A DNA stretch of 59,914 nucleotides from Domibacillus sp. PGB-M46 (GCF_022668875.1 NZ_JAKGCR010000025.1:1-59914); one strand, 5' to 3'. Counted from the stretch's first letter, positions 1-9,755 are shown. Translations and numbers: made by a program. The notes: generated by a model not told the origin, from the sequence alone.

Positions 1-75
1 TTACTGGGGGTCGGAGATCCTCTTGCCCAGGAATCCCCCACTTCAACCGTCAGGTAAGTGGGTGGTAGTTCAAAT
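1..75 (+). mobile_element. Right end of an IS200/IS605-type element (TnpB/omega-RNA end)
   Basis: The window opens inside what looks like the 3' end of an IS605/IS1341-family element. A 7-bp stem (CCCACTT at 37-43, AAGTGGG at 56-62, 12-nt loop) follows GAATCC and is followed by GTAGTTCAA at 65-73. This order resembles right ends of Bacillus TnpB elements, where the DNA also encodes the 3' scaffold of the omega RNA. Any tnpB would lie upstream, outside the window. If this reading is right, bases from about 74 onward are flanking host DNA and would supply the guide. The assignment rests on remembered similarity and the hairpin only. Confidence 0.5.
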
Positions 76-171
76 CTATCTCCCTGTAATTTTCTAAGAT
101 GACAGCTTGTTTTTGGTTGTGTATTCACTAGTTTTAAATCGCTTACCATATTCTTCGAACCGTTATATTCA

Positions 172-459
172 TTACAACACAAAATACGAAATATGATCTA
201 TTAAAGAGAAAAAACCTTTTAAACCAAGCACAAGGAAAGCTAAAATGAGGTTGCAAACAGCGAGAATCTTCTTCTCATGTTTTTTACGCAGGGCGATCAA
301 GCTTAAGATAATGACTATTGAGATGCCTATATAAAAAGGCAATGTCAGATCAAAGGGTGTTGGAACAAAAGCATATACTACTGACAAAGCAGCTAATAAT
401 ATAACTAGAATGAATGCTGTATAACTCAGCCATGAACATTTTTTAGTTTTTATGATCAT
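172..459 (-). CDS. Small membrane protein, unknown function
   Basis: A 95-residue protein with three hydrophobic segments, roughly residues 12-30, 40-57 and 66-88. A basic KKHEKK stretch lies between the second and third, which predicts a short cytoplasmic loop there. The start is preceded by GAAGGGGGG about 4 nt upstream, an acceptable ribosome site. No family was recognised. It stands alone, with the insertion-element end on one side and a terminator at 597-626 on the other. Confidence 0.55.
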   Translation of the reverse strand: MIIKTKKCSWLSYTAFILVILLAALSVVYAFVPTPFDLTLPFYIGISIVIILSLIALRKKHEKKILAVCNLILAFLVLGLKGFFSLIDHISYFVL

Positions 460-596
460 TTCCCCCCTTCTTTTTCATTTCATGAAATGTATTGCATCCT
501 GGCTTTCTAATCGGCATTTTATGCTACTTAAAGATTTTTGACACAAAAAAACGGATTGTGGCTGCGAAAATAATTATTTTCATTAACCCAGCACGA

Positions 597-631
597 ATAC
601 CCCATCCACTTTAATGGATGGGGTATTTATG
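597..631 (+). terminator. Perfect 12-bp hairpin, rho-independent terminator-like
   Basis: ATACCCCATCCA at 597-608 pairs perfectly with 615-626, leaving a 6-nt loop. The + strand side continues TTTATGTTT. It lies just beyond the stop codon of the minus-strand gene at 644-940 and probably ends that transcript, although the T-richer tail is on the + side. Confidence 0.6.
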
Positions 632-643
632 TTTGAAAAAAAT

Positions 644-940
644 CTAGATTGCATATTTCTCTGATGTATTAAGTCCGTTTCTTATCGTTTTAACGAGTCC
701 TACCATTGATTCAAAAACGTCTGCCTTTGAGTATTTTCTGGTTTGTTCTTTCTCGAGCTTATAGTTATCATCCGATAATTTAAGAACCGTTACAAGGTGA
801 ACTTCTTCAGTTTGATCCACTAGAAGATAGGTGTAGTCCCCTTCCTTAGATTTATCTTCCCCCGAATTCCAAAGTTCCGTAATTTTAAAGTTGTCACCAT
901 AAAATTCTTTAACTGCAGCTAGTGGTGTTCTTTCTGCCAT
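644..940 (-). CDS. Small soluble hypothetical protein
   Basis: 98 residues, charged and without membrane segments. The ribosome site is good (AGGAGGGG about 9 nt before the ATG), which argues for a real gene. The N-terminal half is rich in Glu, Lys and Tyr, and the C-terminal third is predicted helical. No family was recognised. It is monocistronic, with a terminator-like hairpin directly downstream. Confidence 0.6.
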   Translation of the reverse strand: MAERTPLAAVKEFYGDNFKITELWNSGEDKSKEGDYTYLLVDQTEEVHLVTVLKLSDDNYKLEKEQTRKYSKADVFESMVGLVKTIRNGLNTSEKYAI

Positions 941-1151
941 TTTATTCTTCCCCTCCTAAAGGTAATAAATGAAAATGAGCGGCCGAGTCTACTTGTCTTA
1001 CATAATCCGTTTTAAATGCATTCCTCTGCCTGGTCTTTTATTAAAAGAATACAATTATGTTGGCTTTATTCCCTTTTTCATTAAAAATATTCAACAGACA
1101 AAGCAGTTAATATGTTATATATCCAGCATATAGATATATTAATCAAACCCA

Positions 1152-2033
1152 CTAACTCCTTTCCTTCTTCAGGATTTTTAATACTTCTCTTAACGCAAAG
1201 GAACGGTATGCCCCTTTTTTCGTAATGATTCTAAGATCCCAAGGCACAGCAGGTCCGCTTAAAGGAACAATATGAATGTTGGCGTTATTCTGCTTATGGT
1301 AAATCGATTTCGGAAGCAGCGTAATGCCAAACTCGGAAGAAACAAGCTCAAGGATTAAGTCCCACTGTGAACTTTGATAAGAAACCTCCGGCGTAAACCC
1401 TGCATTCATACAAACCTTTTTAATATAGTCATGCAGCGTAAACTCTTCTGAAAAAAGAATAAACTGTTCATCTTTTAATTCACTGATACGAACGGCGTTC
1501 CGTCCGGCCAGAGGGTGATTTTTATGTACGTACAGGACAAACTCATCCGTAATAAATGGGTACACATGGAACGCCGATGTATCAGCTGGCAGTACAACAA
1601 TGCCGAGGTCCACCTGCCCGGTTTCAACAAGCTGGCCAATCAGCTTTGCCCCGCGTTCCGTTAACTGGAGCGATACATTCGGATACTTTTCCTGAATTCT
1701 TCGGGCAATACCAGGAAAAAACAAGGTGCCAATCAGCGGTGGAATACCAATTTTAATTTCACCGGTTATCACGTTCATTAAGTCATCCAGTAACACAGGG
1801 ATTTCAGCTAAGGATGCAGACGCTTTTTGTGCCTGTTTATACACAATCCGGCCGGCATCGGTCAGCCGCACATGGCGGGTAGAACGGTCAAACAGCTCTA
1901 TATTCAGTTCTTCTTCTATTTTTTTGACCGCTTTACTGAAGGAAGGCTGTGAAAGATAGGAATGAGCGGCCGCCTTGGTAAAGCTCTGATGATGCGCCAC
2001 TTCCATAAATAATTTTAAATCATGTAATTCCAT
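1152..2033 (-). CDS. LysR-family transcriptional regulator
   Basis: A 293-residue LysR-type regulator of normal length. The N-terminal winged helix-turn-helix starts [18 protein letters not shown] and contains the [13 protein letters not shown] recognition segment (about residues 28-40). A periplasmic-binding-like effector domain fills about residues 90-290. It has a GAGGGG ribosome site. The gene is divergent from the CoA-transferase/thiolase operon that begins at 2156, with 122 bp between the starts. The usual reading is that it controls that operon in response to a pathway metabolite. The effector is not predictable from the sequence. Confidence 0.9.
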   Translation of the reverse strand: MELHDLKLFMEVAHHQSFTKAAAHSYLSQPSFSKAVKKIEEELNIELFDRSTRHVRLTDAGRIVYKQAQKASASLAEIPVLLDDLMNVITGEIKIGIPPLIGTLFFPGIARRIQEKYPNVSLQLTERGAKLIGQLVETGQVDLGIVVLPADTSAFHVYPFITDEFVLYVHKNHPLAGRNAVRISELKDEQFILFSEEFTLHDYIKKVCMNAGFTPEVSYQSSQWDLILELVSSEFGITLLPKSIYHKQNNANIHIVPLSGPAVPWDLRIITKKGAYRSFALREVLKILKKERS

Positions 2034-2155
2034 TTATATCCCCTCATTTATTCGTTAAGTTCATATTATTTATTCTTTTTATGTATTTTACTTATAAATG
2101 TTCCTCCTGTACATTATTAAGTAACAGAATATTCACATTAAAGGAGGCAAAAACC

Positions 2156-2878
2156 ATGAAGTCCAGCAAGCTATTCACCTCTTTTCCGCAAGCGGTTTCA
2201 GATATTCAGGACGGCTCCACATTAATTGTCGGCGGCTTCGGATTATGCGGCATTCCCGAGTGCTCCATTCAAGCTTTAAAAGAACAAGGCACAAAGAATT
2301 TAACCGTTGTCAGCAACAATTGCGGTGTGGATGACTGGGGGCTGGGCCTCCTTTTGGCAAACAGGCAGATTAAAAAAATGGTTTCCTCTTATGTAGGTGA
2401 AAATAAAATCTTTGAACAGCAGTTTTTAAGCGGCGAACTGGAAGTAGAGCTTACGCCGCAAGGAACACTTGCAGAGCGGATGAGGGCAGGCGGAGCCGGC
2501 ATTCCAGGATTTTATACAGCCACAGGCATCGGAACACCGGTCGCCGAAGGCAAAGAAACGAAGGAATTTGACGGAAAAACCTATCTGCTGGAACGCGGCA
2601 TTGTCGGGGACTTCGCGCTTGTCAAAGCCTGGAAGGCAGATACGCTGGGCAATCTTGTTTACCGGAAAACGTCCCGCAATTTCAACCCCCTGGCTGCGAT
2701 GGCCGGTAAAATCACCATCGCTGAAGTGGAGGAAATTGTGGAGGCCGGTGAGCTGGATCCTGATGAAATCCATACGCCGGGCATTTACGTCCAGCGCCTC
2801 CTCCTCGGCAACGGCTACGAAAAACGGATTGAGCGGCGGACGGTTGTACATGCACAACTGGAGAAAAGGAGTGAATAA
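2156..2878 (+). CDS. scoA: 3-oxoacid (succinyl-/acetoacetyl-) CoA-transferase, subunit A
   Basis: Subunit A (240 aa) of a family I CoA-transferase that moves CoA between a short acyl-CoA such as succinyl-CoA and a 3-oxoacid such as acetoacetate. The motif [10 protein letters not shown] near residues 25-34 and the glycine-rich [10 protein letters not shown] are typical of SCOT/ScoA rather than of 3-oxoadipate transferases. The reading frame is open further upstream, but the ATG at 2156 sits 7 nt after AAGGAGG and matches the family N terminus. It is the first gene of a three-gene operon. The stop codon is followed after one base by the start of subunit B. Confidence 0.9.
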   Translation: MKSSKLFTSFPQAVSDIQDGSTLIVGGFGLCGIPECSIQALKEQGTKNLTVVSNNCGVDDWGLGLLLANRQIKKMVSSYVGENKIFEQQFLSGELEVELTPQGTLAERMRAGGAGIPGFYTATGIGTPVAEGKETKEFDGKTYLLERGIVGDFALVKAWKADTLGNLVYRKTSRNFNPLAAMAGKITIAEVEEIVEAGELDPDEIHTPGIYVQRLLLGNGYEKRIERRTVVHAQLEKRSE

Positions 2879-2879
2879 A

Positions 2880-3533
2880 ATGAAAGATACACGTTCAGCT
2901 ATTGTAAAAAGAGCCGTACAGGAGATTAAAGACGGCATGAACGTCAACCTGGGCATCGGCATGCCGACCCTGATTGCCAACGAGATACCGGACCATATTC
3001 ATGTGCTGCTGCAGTCAGAAAACGGATTGCTCGGCATTGGCCCTTACCCGCTTGCAGGCGAGGAAGACGCAGACTTGATTAATGCAGGAAAAGAAACCAT
3101 TACAACTGTTCCAGGCTCCTCTTTTTTCGATAGTGCTGAGTCCTTTGCCATGATCCGCGGAGGTCATATTGATCTTGCCATTCTCGGCGGAATGGAAGTG
3201 TCTCAAAATGGTGACCTGGCCAACTGGATGATTCCAGGCAAAATGGTGAAAGGGATGGGCGGGGCCATGGATCTTGTTAACGGCGCAAAACGGGTCGTTG
3301 TGATTATGGAGCATATGAATAAGCATGGTGAATCAAAAATCAAAACAAAATGCTCCCTCCCCCTTACCGGCCAAAAAGTGGTACACCGCCTGATTACCGA
3401 TCTTGCCGTTTTTGATTTTACACCTAAAGGCATGGTTCTGACAGAAACAGCCAGCGGCATCACAGTAGAAGAAGTACAAGAGAAAACAGAAGCATCCTTT
3501 ACCGTTGCCTCTTCTCTTTCGGAGGTGCAATAA
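2880..3533 (+). CDS. scoB: 3-oxoacid CoA-transferase, subunit B
   Basis: Subunit B (217 aa) of the same CoA-transferase. The SENGLLG motif places the catalytic glutamate, which forms the glutamyl-CoA thioester in this family, at about residue 47. The ribosome site AAAGGAG lies inside the end of scoA, so translation is probably coupled. The longer open frame upstream reads out-of-frame scoA sequence and was rejected. The thiolase start follows one base after the stop. Confidence 0.9.
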   Translation: MKDTRSAIVKRAVQEIKDGMNVNLGIGMPTLIANEIPDHIHVLLQSENGLLGIGPYPLAGEEDADLINAGKETITTVPGSSFFDSAESFAMIRGGHIDLAILGGMEVSQNGDLANWMIPGKMVKGMGGAMDLVNGAKRVVVIMEHMNKHGESKIKTKCSLPLTGQKVVHRLITDLAVFDFTPKGMVLTETASGITVEEVQEKTEASFTVASSLSEVQ

Positions 3534-3534
3534 G

Positions 3535-4719
3535 ATGAGAAAAACAGTGATCATTGACGGTGCGCGGACACCTATAGGTAAATTCGGCGGTTCCCTTTCT
3601 TCCTTGAAAGCGACAGAACTTGGCGGCATTGCGATGAAAGAAGCTTTGAGACGAGCCGGCGTAAAACCGGAAGACGTCGATGAAGTTATTTTCGGTAACG
3701 TTTTGCAAGCTGGACAAGGACAGATCCCTTCCCGCCAGGCTGCACGGGAAGCTGGGATTCCCTGGGGTGTGAAAACAGAAACGATCAATAAAGTGTGTGC
3801 TTCAGGTCTTCGCAGTGTAACGCTTGGGGACCAAATTATCCGCCTGGGTGAGGAAGACATCATCCTCGCTGGAGGCATGGAATCTATGTCGAATGCGCCT
3901 TATGCCGTTTTCAAAGCACGATTTGGTGCACGTATGGGCGATACGCCTATGGTCGACTTAATGATTCATGACGGCCTTTCTTGCAGCTTTACCGGGGTCC
4001 ACATGGGCACGTATGGAAACACAACGGCTGACCAGTTGGAATTATCCCGTGAAGACCAGGATACATGGGCTGTGCGCAGCCATGAGCGGGCGGTAGCTGC
4101 GATCGCAAATGGAACGATTTCCGAAGAAATTGTTGCGGTTGAGGTTCCCCAGCGAAAAGGAAAGCCTCTCATCATCGATACAGACGAAGCACCGCGTCAT
4201 GACACGACAAAAGACGTTCTGGCCAAGCTGCGGCCTGCCTTTGGCAAAGAAGGCACAATCACTGCAGGAAATGCCCCGGGCGTAAATGATGGAGCGGCTG
4301 CACTCGTTTTAATGAGTGAGGAACGTGCTAAAAAAGAAGGGAAAAACGTTTTGGCCACGATCATTGCCCATGCAGAAGTAGCAGTTGAAGCTGAAAGGTT
4401 TCCACAGACACCCGGTCTCGTGATTAATGAACTATTAAAGAAAACAGGCAAATCAGTCGAAGATATTGACCTTTTTGAAATCAATGAAGCATTTGCTGCT
4501 GTAGCGCTCGCGAGCAATAAAATAGCTGGAGTGGATCCCGAAAAGGTAAACGTAAATGGCGGTGCCGTTGCATTCGGGCATCCAATCGGTGCAAGCGGAG
4601 CCCGAATTATTTTGACTCTGGCGTATGAACTGAGACGCCGTGGCGGCGGGATTGGCATCGCAGCCATCTGTTCAGGAAGCGGCCAGGGTGATGCAATTAT
4701 GATTGAAGTGGCTGTCTAA
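3535..4719 (+). CDS. Acetyl-CoA C-acetyltransferase (thiolase)
   Basis: A 394-residue biosynthetic/degradative thiolase. The acyl-accepting cysteine is C88 in NKVCASG. The second catalytic region [10 protein letters not shown] (near residue 350) and the C-terminal CSGSGQGDA loop are intact. The start at 3535 follows GGAGGTG by 7 nt, and a longer upstream frame was rejected. With ScoAB it would convert acetoacetate to acetoacetyl-CoA and then to two acetyl-CoA. This suits growth on ketone bodies or short-chain 3-oxoacids, or disposal of intermediates from fatty-acid or amino-acid breakdown. The exact physiological substrate is inferred. Confidence 0.9.
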   Translation: MRKTVIIDGARTPIGKFGGSLSSLKATELGGIAMKEALRRAGVKPEDVDEVIFGNVLQAGQGQIPSRQAAREAGIPWGVKTETINKVCASGLRSVTLGDQIIRLGEEDIILAGGMESMSNAPYAVFKARFGARMGDTPMVDLMIHDGLSCSFTGVHMGTYGNTTADQLELSREDQDTWAVRSHERAVAAIANGTISEEIVAVEVPQRKGKPLIIDTDEAPRHDTTKDVLAKLRPAFGKEGTITAGNAPGVNDGAAALVLMSEERAKKEGKNVLATIIAHAEVAVEAERFPQTPGLVINELLKKTGKSVEDIDLFEINEAFAAVALASNKIAGVDPEKVNVNGGAVAFGHPIGASGARIILTLAYELRRRGGGIGIAAICSGSGQGDAIMIEVAV

Positions 4720-4775
4720 GATATAGGCATATTACCGGGATCCTTTCGGTTCCGGTCTACTACTGGCCAACAAGG

Positions 4776-4809
4776 AAAGCTCATGATGACAGATCATCAT
4801 GAGCTTTTT
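4776..4809 (+). terminator. Terminator of the CoA-transferase/thiolase operon
   Basis: A 14-bp perfect stem (4776-4789 with 4794-4807) with a 4-nt loop ends in a run of T. It lies 57 bp after the thiolase stop codon. Confidence 0.85.
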
Positions 4810-4995
4810 CCGTTTTCCCTGCGTCCATTGATTTAAAACAATATAACTGGGATTCTTATTTATTTCATTAAACTGTGATCAGTTGATATCAAGCAAAATC
4901 AACTCTATTCTTTCTTGGCTGAACTTTTCTTTTTCCAACTAGTTGTGGCTAGGTGAAGATTTATACCACCCCAACCTTTATATACATATATATAA

Positions 4996-5009
4996 GTATA
5001 TTTGTATAC
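4996..5009. repeat. GTATATTTGTATAC repeat, copy 1
   Basis: This 14-base sequence lies in a TA-rich stretch (about 4978-5010) between the thiolase terminator and the 3' end of the RsbR paralogue. The identical 14-mer recurs at 22536-22549. A close relative, GTATACATTTGTATAC, is in the double palindrome at 43389-43404. Confidence 0.6.
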
Positions 5010-5068
5010 GAATGAAGAAAAAATGGGTAAATCTCTGCAGTCAGCAATTTTATTATCTGATACAGGAA

Positions 5069-5917
5069 TTATTTATGGGAAAAATCAATATCAGCCAAAG
5101 CTTGCTGGAGGTTTGCCCATGTTGCTTGTTTGCTGAAATCTAAACCAAGGCTTACGGCTGTTTGTGCAATTTCAGGTCGAATTCCTGTAAGAATCGTCTG
5201 AACACCCAGCAGTTTTAATGCATCGATTACTTTAAAAATCTGGTCTGCCACCATTGTATCAATCATCAGTACACCAGATAAATCAAGTATCAAATGCGTT
5301 AAGTTTAGCCTCTTGGCCGCTTTTAATGTTTCTTCCATCAACAGTCCAGCTCTTTCTGTATCTATATTGCCAATCAACGGCAAAACGGCTATACCTTTTG
5401 AAAGAGGGACAACTGGAACGGATAACTCTATAAATGCCGTTTTCGCATTTTCAAGGCTTTCCTTATAAAAATGGATATAGGTCAAACTAAAGCAATAAAC
5501 AGCATGGTCAAGGAGCGGGTCAATTACCCTGGCAGATGCAAACACTATTCTCACTGACATGTTATGTTTTACTGCAGCTTCTTCTATGACTTCGCTTATA
5601 AAAGCACGATAATAAGGTGTATCTTTAAGCGCCTCATCTAATGGCACGCCTAAACTGTGGATAAATCGCCCTGTTTCTTTTCCCCATTTTTCTATATCTG
5701 CATATGCTTTTTCTTTATCTACGCCTCGTATAAGGGCTTCCCCAAAAAGAGACACAAAATTGGCTCTAATCTCTATCGCTTGTTGTTCCTCCAGCTGAGA
5801 AATGAGGTGTTTTTGTGCCTCAGCAGCTTCAGGTAACCTGATTTCATGGACCTTTTTAGCAATATCGTATTTTGTTTCTACTATTGTTTCTCCAAGAATT
5901 TTTAACTCATTTTCCAT
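5069..5917 (-). CDS. RsbR-family stressosome protein (STAS domain)
   Basis: 282 residues with the RsbR layout: a helical N-terminal half (about 1-150), of the kind that forms the non-haem globin-like sensor turret, and a C-terminal STAS domain (about 160-275) with DLSGV and TGIRPE motifs. In RsbR proteins threonines in this domain are phosphorylated by RsbT, and the TGIRPE threonine is conserved here. RsbR paralogues assemble with RsbS into the 1.8-MDa stressosome that controls the general stress sigma factor. The ATG at 5917 was chosen because GGGGG precedes it at suitable distance. A second RsbR-like gene and a PAS-STAS gene lie elsewhere in this window. No rsbS, rsbT or sigB is present here. 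Confidence 0.85.
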   Translation of the reverse strand: MENELKILGETIVETKYDIAKKVHEIRLPEAAEAQKHLISQLEEQQAIEIRANFVSLFGEALIRGVDKEKAYADIEKWGKETGRFIHSLGVPLDEALKDTPYYRAFISEVIEEAAVKHNMSVRIVFASARVIDPLLDHAVYCFSLTYIHFYKESLENAKTAFIELSVPVVPLSKGIAVLPLIGNIDTERAGLLMEETLKAAKRLNLTHLILDLSGVLMIDTMVADQIFKVIDALKLLGVQTILTGIRPEIAQTAVSLGLDFSKQATWANLQQALADIDFSHK

Positions 5918-6371
5918 TTTTATTATCCCCCGAAGCATGCATCTATTTTCAGTATATTTAAAAACATATTACAGGAAATCAATTAATAGGAAAAGCCTTA
6001 TGAACCCGTCCTATCCTTTTTAGTTTAACAAGAAAATCAACCATATCTTTTAATAAGTTTTTTTCTAAGTCAATATTGAAATTTAATAGTGTCGATATTC
6101 AACTCAACTACTTAACCAAGGCCGGTGCAATTGGCCTGTATGGTTGGAATTACCAATTAACATTTGCTTTATTATACAGGCTCTGCTTAACGATCGTACG
6201 GCTAGTTGTAAAAGAAGGCCCGTTTTCAATCCGCATCTTCAATTGTGATTAATAACAATGGGAATACGCTTTAGTTTTGGCCCTTTGCCTTGTTTTCATG
6301 CAACTAAAGCCATCATTATTTAAAAAGACCTCTTTTTCTCGCTGGCAGATGCCAGGAAACTTACTGATCAC
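5918..6371. other. Intergenic, no supported gene
   Basis: About 450 bp. One + strand frame (roughly 6090-6250) is open for about 50 codons but has no start or ribosome site and no recognised similarity. It could be a worn gene remnant. Confidence 0.4.
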
Positions 6372-6974
6372 TCATAAAGGATTTTTATCTTGATTATAAG
6401 AAGTCAGCAAGTAAAACTGTTTTGCGAGAAAATGCGGTGTGTACGGCATATCGTTTCGCAGCCAGGATACGATCGTACCAATCAAAGCTGAAGATCTATG
6501 CCAAATTGCAATATCTTTTTGAATTCCTGCTTTATCAACGAAAGAATTCCTTCCTTTGTGTTCGAACCTTTCAGTAATAATTTCCGTGAGCATTGTTAAC
6601 AAGCGCTCAGTAAAAATGGGTACCTTCCTTGAAGCCAAAGTAACCTTATAAAATCTAGAATGTTGAGCAATATGTTCAAGCAGCTTCTCAAGTTTCAGCC
6701 AATCCGCATTTTGGGGAGAGTCCTCATTCACTGGCTGACCGTTTATGACATTTTGAATGTCTTCAATCATAGCATCTGCCATCTTCTCTAACATATCCGG
6801 TATATCACGATAATGCAGATAAAACGTAACGCGGCTAATCGTAGCACGCTCCGCTATACGGCTGACAGACATTTTCTCGACATCCATTTCCTGCAGCAAA
6901 TCCACAAAAGCCTCTTTAATTAATAACCGCGTACGAAGAATTCGAGGGTCTGTATGATCTTTCGTATGATCCAT
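6372..6974 (-). CDS. TetR/AcrR-family regulator
   Basis: 200 residues. The N-terminal TetR helix-turn-helix spans about residues 10-60, with SRIAERATISRVTFYLHYRD as recognition region. The ligand-binding half is C-terminal. The ribosome site AAAAGGAAA precedes the ATG. It is divergent from the multidrug MFS gene at 7201, the usual arrangement for a repressor and its efflux target. TGTAAA/TTTACA palindromes lie in the 226-bp gap and are candidate operators. Confidence 0.9.
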   Translation of the reverse strand: MDHTKDHTDPRILRTRLLIKEAFVDLLQEMDVEKMSVSRIAERATISRVTFYLHYRDIPDMLEKMADAMIEDIQNVINGQPVNEDSPQNADWLKLEKLLEHIAQHSRFYKVTLASRKVPIFTERLLTMLTEIITERFEHKGRNSFVDKAGIQKDIAIWHRSSALIGTIVSWLRNDMPYTPHFLAKQFYLLTSYNQDKNPL

Positions 6975-7065
6975 CGGTTTCCTTTTCCTTTCTCCTTAAA
7001 ATGAAATATACAATTAATTAGGAAATGTATGATATTCCACAACTAAACAACACAAATTGAGTAAA

Positions 7066-7164
7066 TGTAAATTACTTTACACGTTTCGATATATTGTAAA
7101 TTGTAAAATATTCAGCTCTGCTGTAATCTATTTTATACATTGTTCATTATCTTACACATTGTAA
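7066..7164. promoter_or_regulatory. Candidate TetR-type operators in divergent promoter region
   Basis: Two inverted repeats built on the same half-site are visible: TGTAAA-TTAC-TTTACA at 7066-7081 and TTACA-CAT-TGTAA at 7152-7164. An intermediate TTGTAAATTGTAAAA lies near 7095. The repetition between the divergent tetR and MFS starts suggests binding by the TetR protein to repress both. This is inference from symmetry and position. Confidence 0.45.
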
Positions 7165-7200
7165 ATTAAATCTAGTGAGAAAAGAAAGGAAGTTTGCAGG

Positions 7201-8685
7201 TTGAATAAAGATATAGGTACAGATAGTCGTCCTGTTAAAAAAGGACCTATCCTGTTTATCATGATTTTGGGGGCATTTCTAGCCACATTGAATCAAACCA
7301 TCATGAGCGTTGCCACCCCGGAATTAATGATTGATTTTCATATTTCAGCTGCTACGGCACAATGGCTGACAACTGGCTATATGTTAGTGAATGGTGTGCT
7401 CATCCCCATCACCGCGTATCTTATGCAAAGATTTACCACGCGCCAGCTTTTTCAAGCATCAATGCTGATCTTTCTGGCAGGTACAATCGTATCCGCTGCA
7501 GCCACAAGCTTCCCGGCCCTTTTGACCGGGCGTATGATCCAGGCAGCAGGTGCAGGTATTATTATGCCGTTGCTTATGAACGTTATTTTTACGCTTTTTC
7601 CCCCCAATAAAAGAGGTGCAGCGATGGGCATGGTGGGCTTTGCGATTATTTTTGCGCCAGCCATCGGCCCTACTATGGCAGGATATATCCTGGAAAACTT
7701 CAAATGGGAAGTTATGTTCTATGGCATGATTCCGTTTGCCCTTTTGGTCATTATCTGCGGCTTTGTTTATTTAAAGAACATTTCAGAACAAGTGATAACG
7801 AAAATTGATATGATCAGTGTCATCCTCTCAACAATAGGGTTTGGCACGCTGTTATACGGATTCAGCCGGGCTGGCAGCGAAGGCTGGTCCAGCAGTGAGG
7901 TGCTCCTCTCTATTGCCGTAGGGGTCGTTGCACTTGGACTTTTTACATGGAGACAGTTAACGTCTCAGAGTCCGTTGCTGGATCTTCGTGCCTTCAAATA
8001 TAATATGTTCTCCCTGACAACCGTCATCAACATTGCGATTACAATGGTGATGTATGCAGATATGATGCTGCTCCCACTGTACTTGCAGAGTGCACGCGGC
8101 TACACAGCTTTAGAATCTGGTTTATTGCTTCTTCCTGGTGCGCTTGTGATGGGCTTCTTAATGCCTGTTACCGGCAGGCTGTTTGACCGGTATGGAGCAA
8201 AATGGCTCTCTATTATCGGTTTGATTATTACCATCATTACCACAATTGGCTTTATTGATTTAACAGACTCAACCAGCTACACATACTTGATTCTAATGTC
8301 TACAGGCCGTCGTATCGGAATGGCACTGATGCTGATGCCAATTCAAACAGCTGGCTTAAATCAACTGCCTTCTAACTTGAGTGCTCATGGCACCGCAATC
8401 TCCAATACCATCAGGCAGGTAGCAGGTGCAGTCGGCACCTCCCTTCTTGTAACGGTGATGACAGACCGCACTAAAACACATCTAACGGACATGATGTCTA
8501 CGGGCGAAAACGGGGCAAACCAACAACAAATGATATTGGAAGCCACTATTCAGGGGATTAACGACGCTTATGTGGTCATTATCGGAATAGCCGTTATCGC
8601 ATTGGTTTTGTCCTTTTTTATCAAACGTACAGAACAAAGCTTAGAAGAGATTTCCAGCACTAACTTGAATAAAGCTGCTAATTAA
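7201..8685 (+). CDS. Multidrug MFS efflux transporter, DHA2 (EmrB/LmrB-like), 14 TM
   Basis: A 494-residue drug:H+ antiporter of the 14-helix family. It begins with TTG at 7201, preceded by AAAGGAAG. The N-terminal segment GAFLATLNQTIMSVATPELM corresponds to the DHA2 motif in helix 1, and hydrophobic segments run nearly to residue 475. A final charged tail follows. It should export amphipathic drugs or toxic metabolites across the plasma membrane. The divergent TetR gene is the likely repressor. The substrate is unknown. Confidence 0.88.
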   Translation: MNKDIGTDSRPVKKGPILFIMILGAFLATLNQTIMSVATPELMIDFHISAATAQWLTTGYMLVNGVLIPITAYLMQRFTTRQLFQASMLIFLAGTIVSAAATSFPALLTGRMIQAAGAGIIMPLLMNVIFTLFPPNKRGAAMGMVGFAIIFAPAIGPTMAGYILENFKWEVMFYGMIPFALLVIICGFVYLKNISEQVITKIDMISVILSTIGFGTLLYGFSRAGSEGWSSSEVLLSIAVGVVALGLFTWRQLTSQSPLLDLRAFKYNMFSLTTVINIAITMVMYADMMLLPLYLQSARGYTALESGLLLLPGALVMGFLMPVTGRLFDRYGAKWLSIIGLIITIITTIGFIDLTDSTSYTYLILMSTGRRIGMALMLMPIQTAGLNQLPSNLSAHGTAISNTIRQVAGAVGTSLLVTVMTDRTKTHLTDMMSTGENGANQQQMILEATIQGINDAYVVIIGIAVIALVLSFFIKRTEQSLEEISSTNLNKAAN

Positions 8686-8770
8686 AAAAGCGTAAGGCAC
8701 AAAACAAGTGTAAAGAAGGCTTAGGAGGAACATGAATAATCTTCTGCTATGTTAAACACTCAAGCAACTA

Positions 8771-8822
8771 AACAAGTCAAAAAGCAGTGATGATAACATC
8801 ACTGCTTTTTGACTTGTTCTTA
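8771..8822 (+). terminator. Very strong terminator, 22-bp perfect stem
   Basis: 8771-8792 is perfectly complementary to 8797-8818 with a 4-nt ATAA loop. The stem contains A5 on the left and T5 on the right, so it could act in both directions. It ends the efflux gene. Confidence 0.8.
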
Positions 8823-9270
8823 TTTAATGGATCTGCTGGTGAACAACCTGCTGTCCCCTCTTTATGATTTCTTGCACATTGTCTCTTTTTCTGTAGACAA
8901 ATAGATAATAATCGGATACTGAAAATGTTGATGAAAACGGATCAAGGCACTTAAAAATGGCGGATAGCTCCGAATCCTAGCCGGTCCCCTTTATACTATT
9001 TTTGGTATTTTCCCAATTACGATATAGTTTACTATTAAAGATTTAGTCATTATGAACGATAAATATTATAGGAATTAGTACTATAGATTCCGCCACCATC
9101 ATGTCACTTATTGTTATGTTTGCAGTTGTTCACAATCTTTTCTTAGAAATAATAACCAGCAGTATGCAATTTGTCCTAAAAAGTAAGTATTTTTATTTTT
9201 TCAACGACATATACTTAAGAAATAAATGGACATATAATAGCGTTTTACATTTATACCAATACTTTTACAA
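8823..9270. other. Intergenic, no supported gene
   Basis: About 450 bp of A+T-rich sequence with stops in all frames and no ribosome-site-linked start. The promoter of the downstream small gene must lie in its last part. Confidence 0.4.
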
Positions 9271-9284
9271 AAGGAGGAAAGCAG

Positions 9285-9683
9285 ATTTTTACTTTATCTG
9301 CTGATTCTATGAACAATAAAACAATTGAGATACACGTTAACGAGTTTTGGGAAAAATACCTTGCAGCATCTAACATACGGGAACTGATTGATCTTCTGAA
9401 TTGGTGCGATGAACTTTCTTCAGAATTGCTGGACAAAGGAATGGATGATGAGACCTTCCGAGAGTTTTTAAATTCGATTCCGAATATGATTATTACGGCC
9501 AAAATTCGCAATGGAATGCACCGGAGATTTTGTGAAAAACTAGAAGATCAAAATCTTATTTTTAAAGTAACTTCTAAGCATATTTCTACCATGCCACAAG
9601 AAGAAATAAGCACCCTTTTATATTACGATAAACGCAAAGAGCTTTCTTCCGATCCAGAATTTAAAAAGAAAATGATGTTATAA
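9285..9683 (+). CDS. Hypothetical protein with unusual start region
   Basis: The ATG at 9309 would give a 124-residue, mostly helical, charged protein with no recognised domain. The clear ribosome site AAGGAGG is at 9271-9277, 31 nt before that ATG, which is too far. Two readings fit. Translation may start at the in-frame ATT at 9285, 7 nt after the site, as in infC-type rare starts. Alternatively the hairpin GCAGAT/ATCTGC (9281-9286 with 9296-9301) may fold and bring the site within about 10 nt of the ATG. I give the outer coordinate. It is monocistronic, followed by a terminator at 9722. Confidence 0.5.
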   Translation: MFTLSADSMNNKTIEIHVNEFWEKYLAASNIRELIDLLNWCDELSSELLDKGMDDETFREFLNSIPNMIITAKIRNGMHRRFCEKLEDQNLIFKVTSKHISTMPQEEISTLLYYDKRKELSSDPEFKKKMML

Positions 9684-9721
9684 ATGAAATAACTTAATTT
9701 AATTACCCTGAGTAACACAAC

Positions 9722-9755
9722 AAGCGATCTTTCCTGTATAAGATTGCTTTTTCTT
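9722..9755 (+). terminator. Terminator after the 9285-9683 gene
   Basis: A 10-bp stem (9722-9731 with 9740-9749, one G-T pair), 8-nt loop and T-rich tail. Confidence 0.7.

Noticed and set aside
2568-2879. Upstream extension of the subunit B frame
   Set aside because: Reads out-of-frame scoA sequence. The family start and ribosome site are at 2880.
2426-2980. 184-codon open frame antisense to scoA/scoB
   Set aside because: A shadow of the coding strand: no ribosome site, no protein-like domain, and the + strand genes are clear.
2156-4719. 3-oxoadipate (PcaIJF) pathway assignment
   Set aside because: [10 protein letters not shown] and SENGLLG favour SCOT-type transferases, and no other aromatic catabolism gene is nearby.
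4943-5143. 66-codon + strand ORF over the TA repeats
   Set aside because: No ribosome site; repetitive Tyr/Ile translation of TA-rich DNA.
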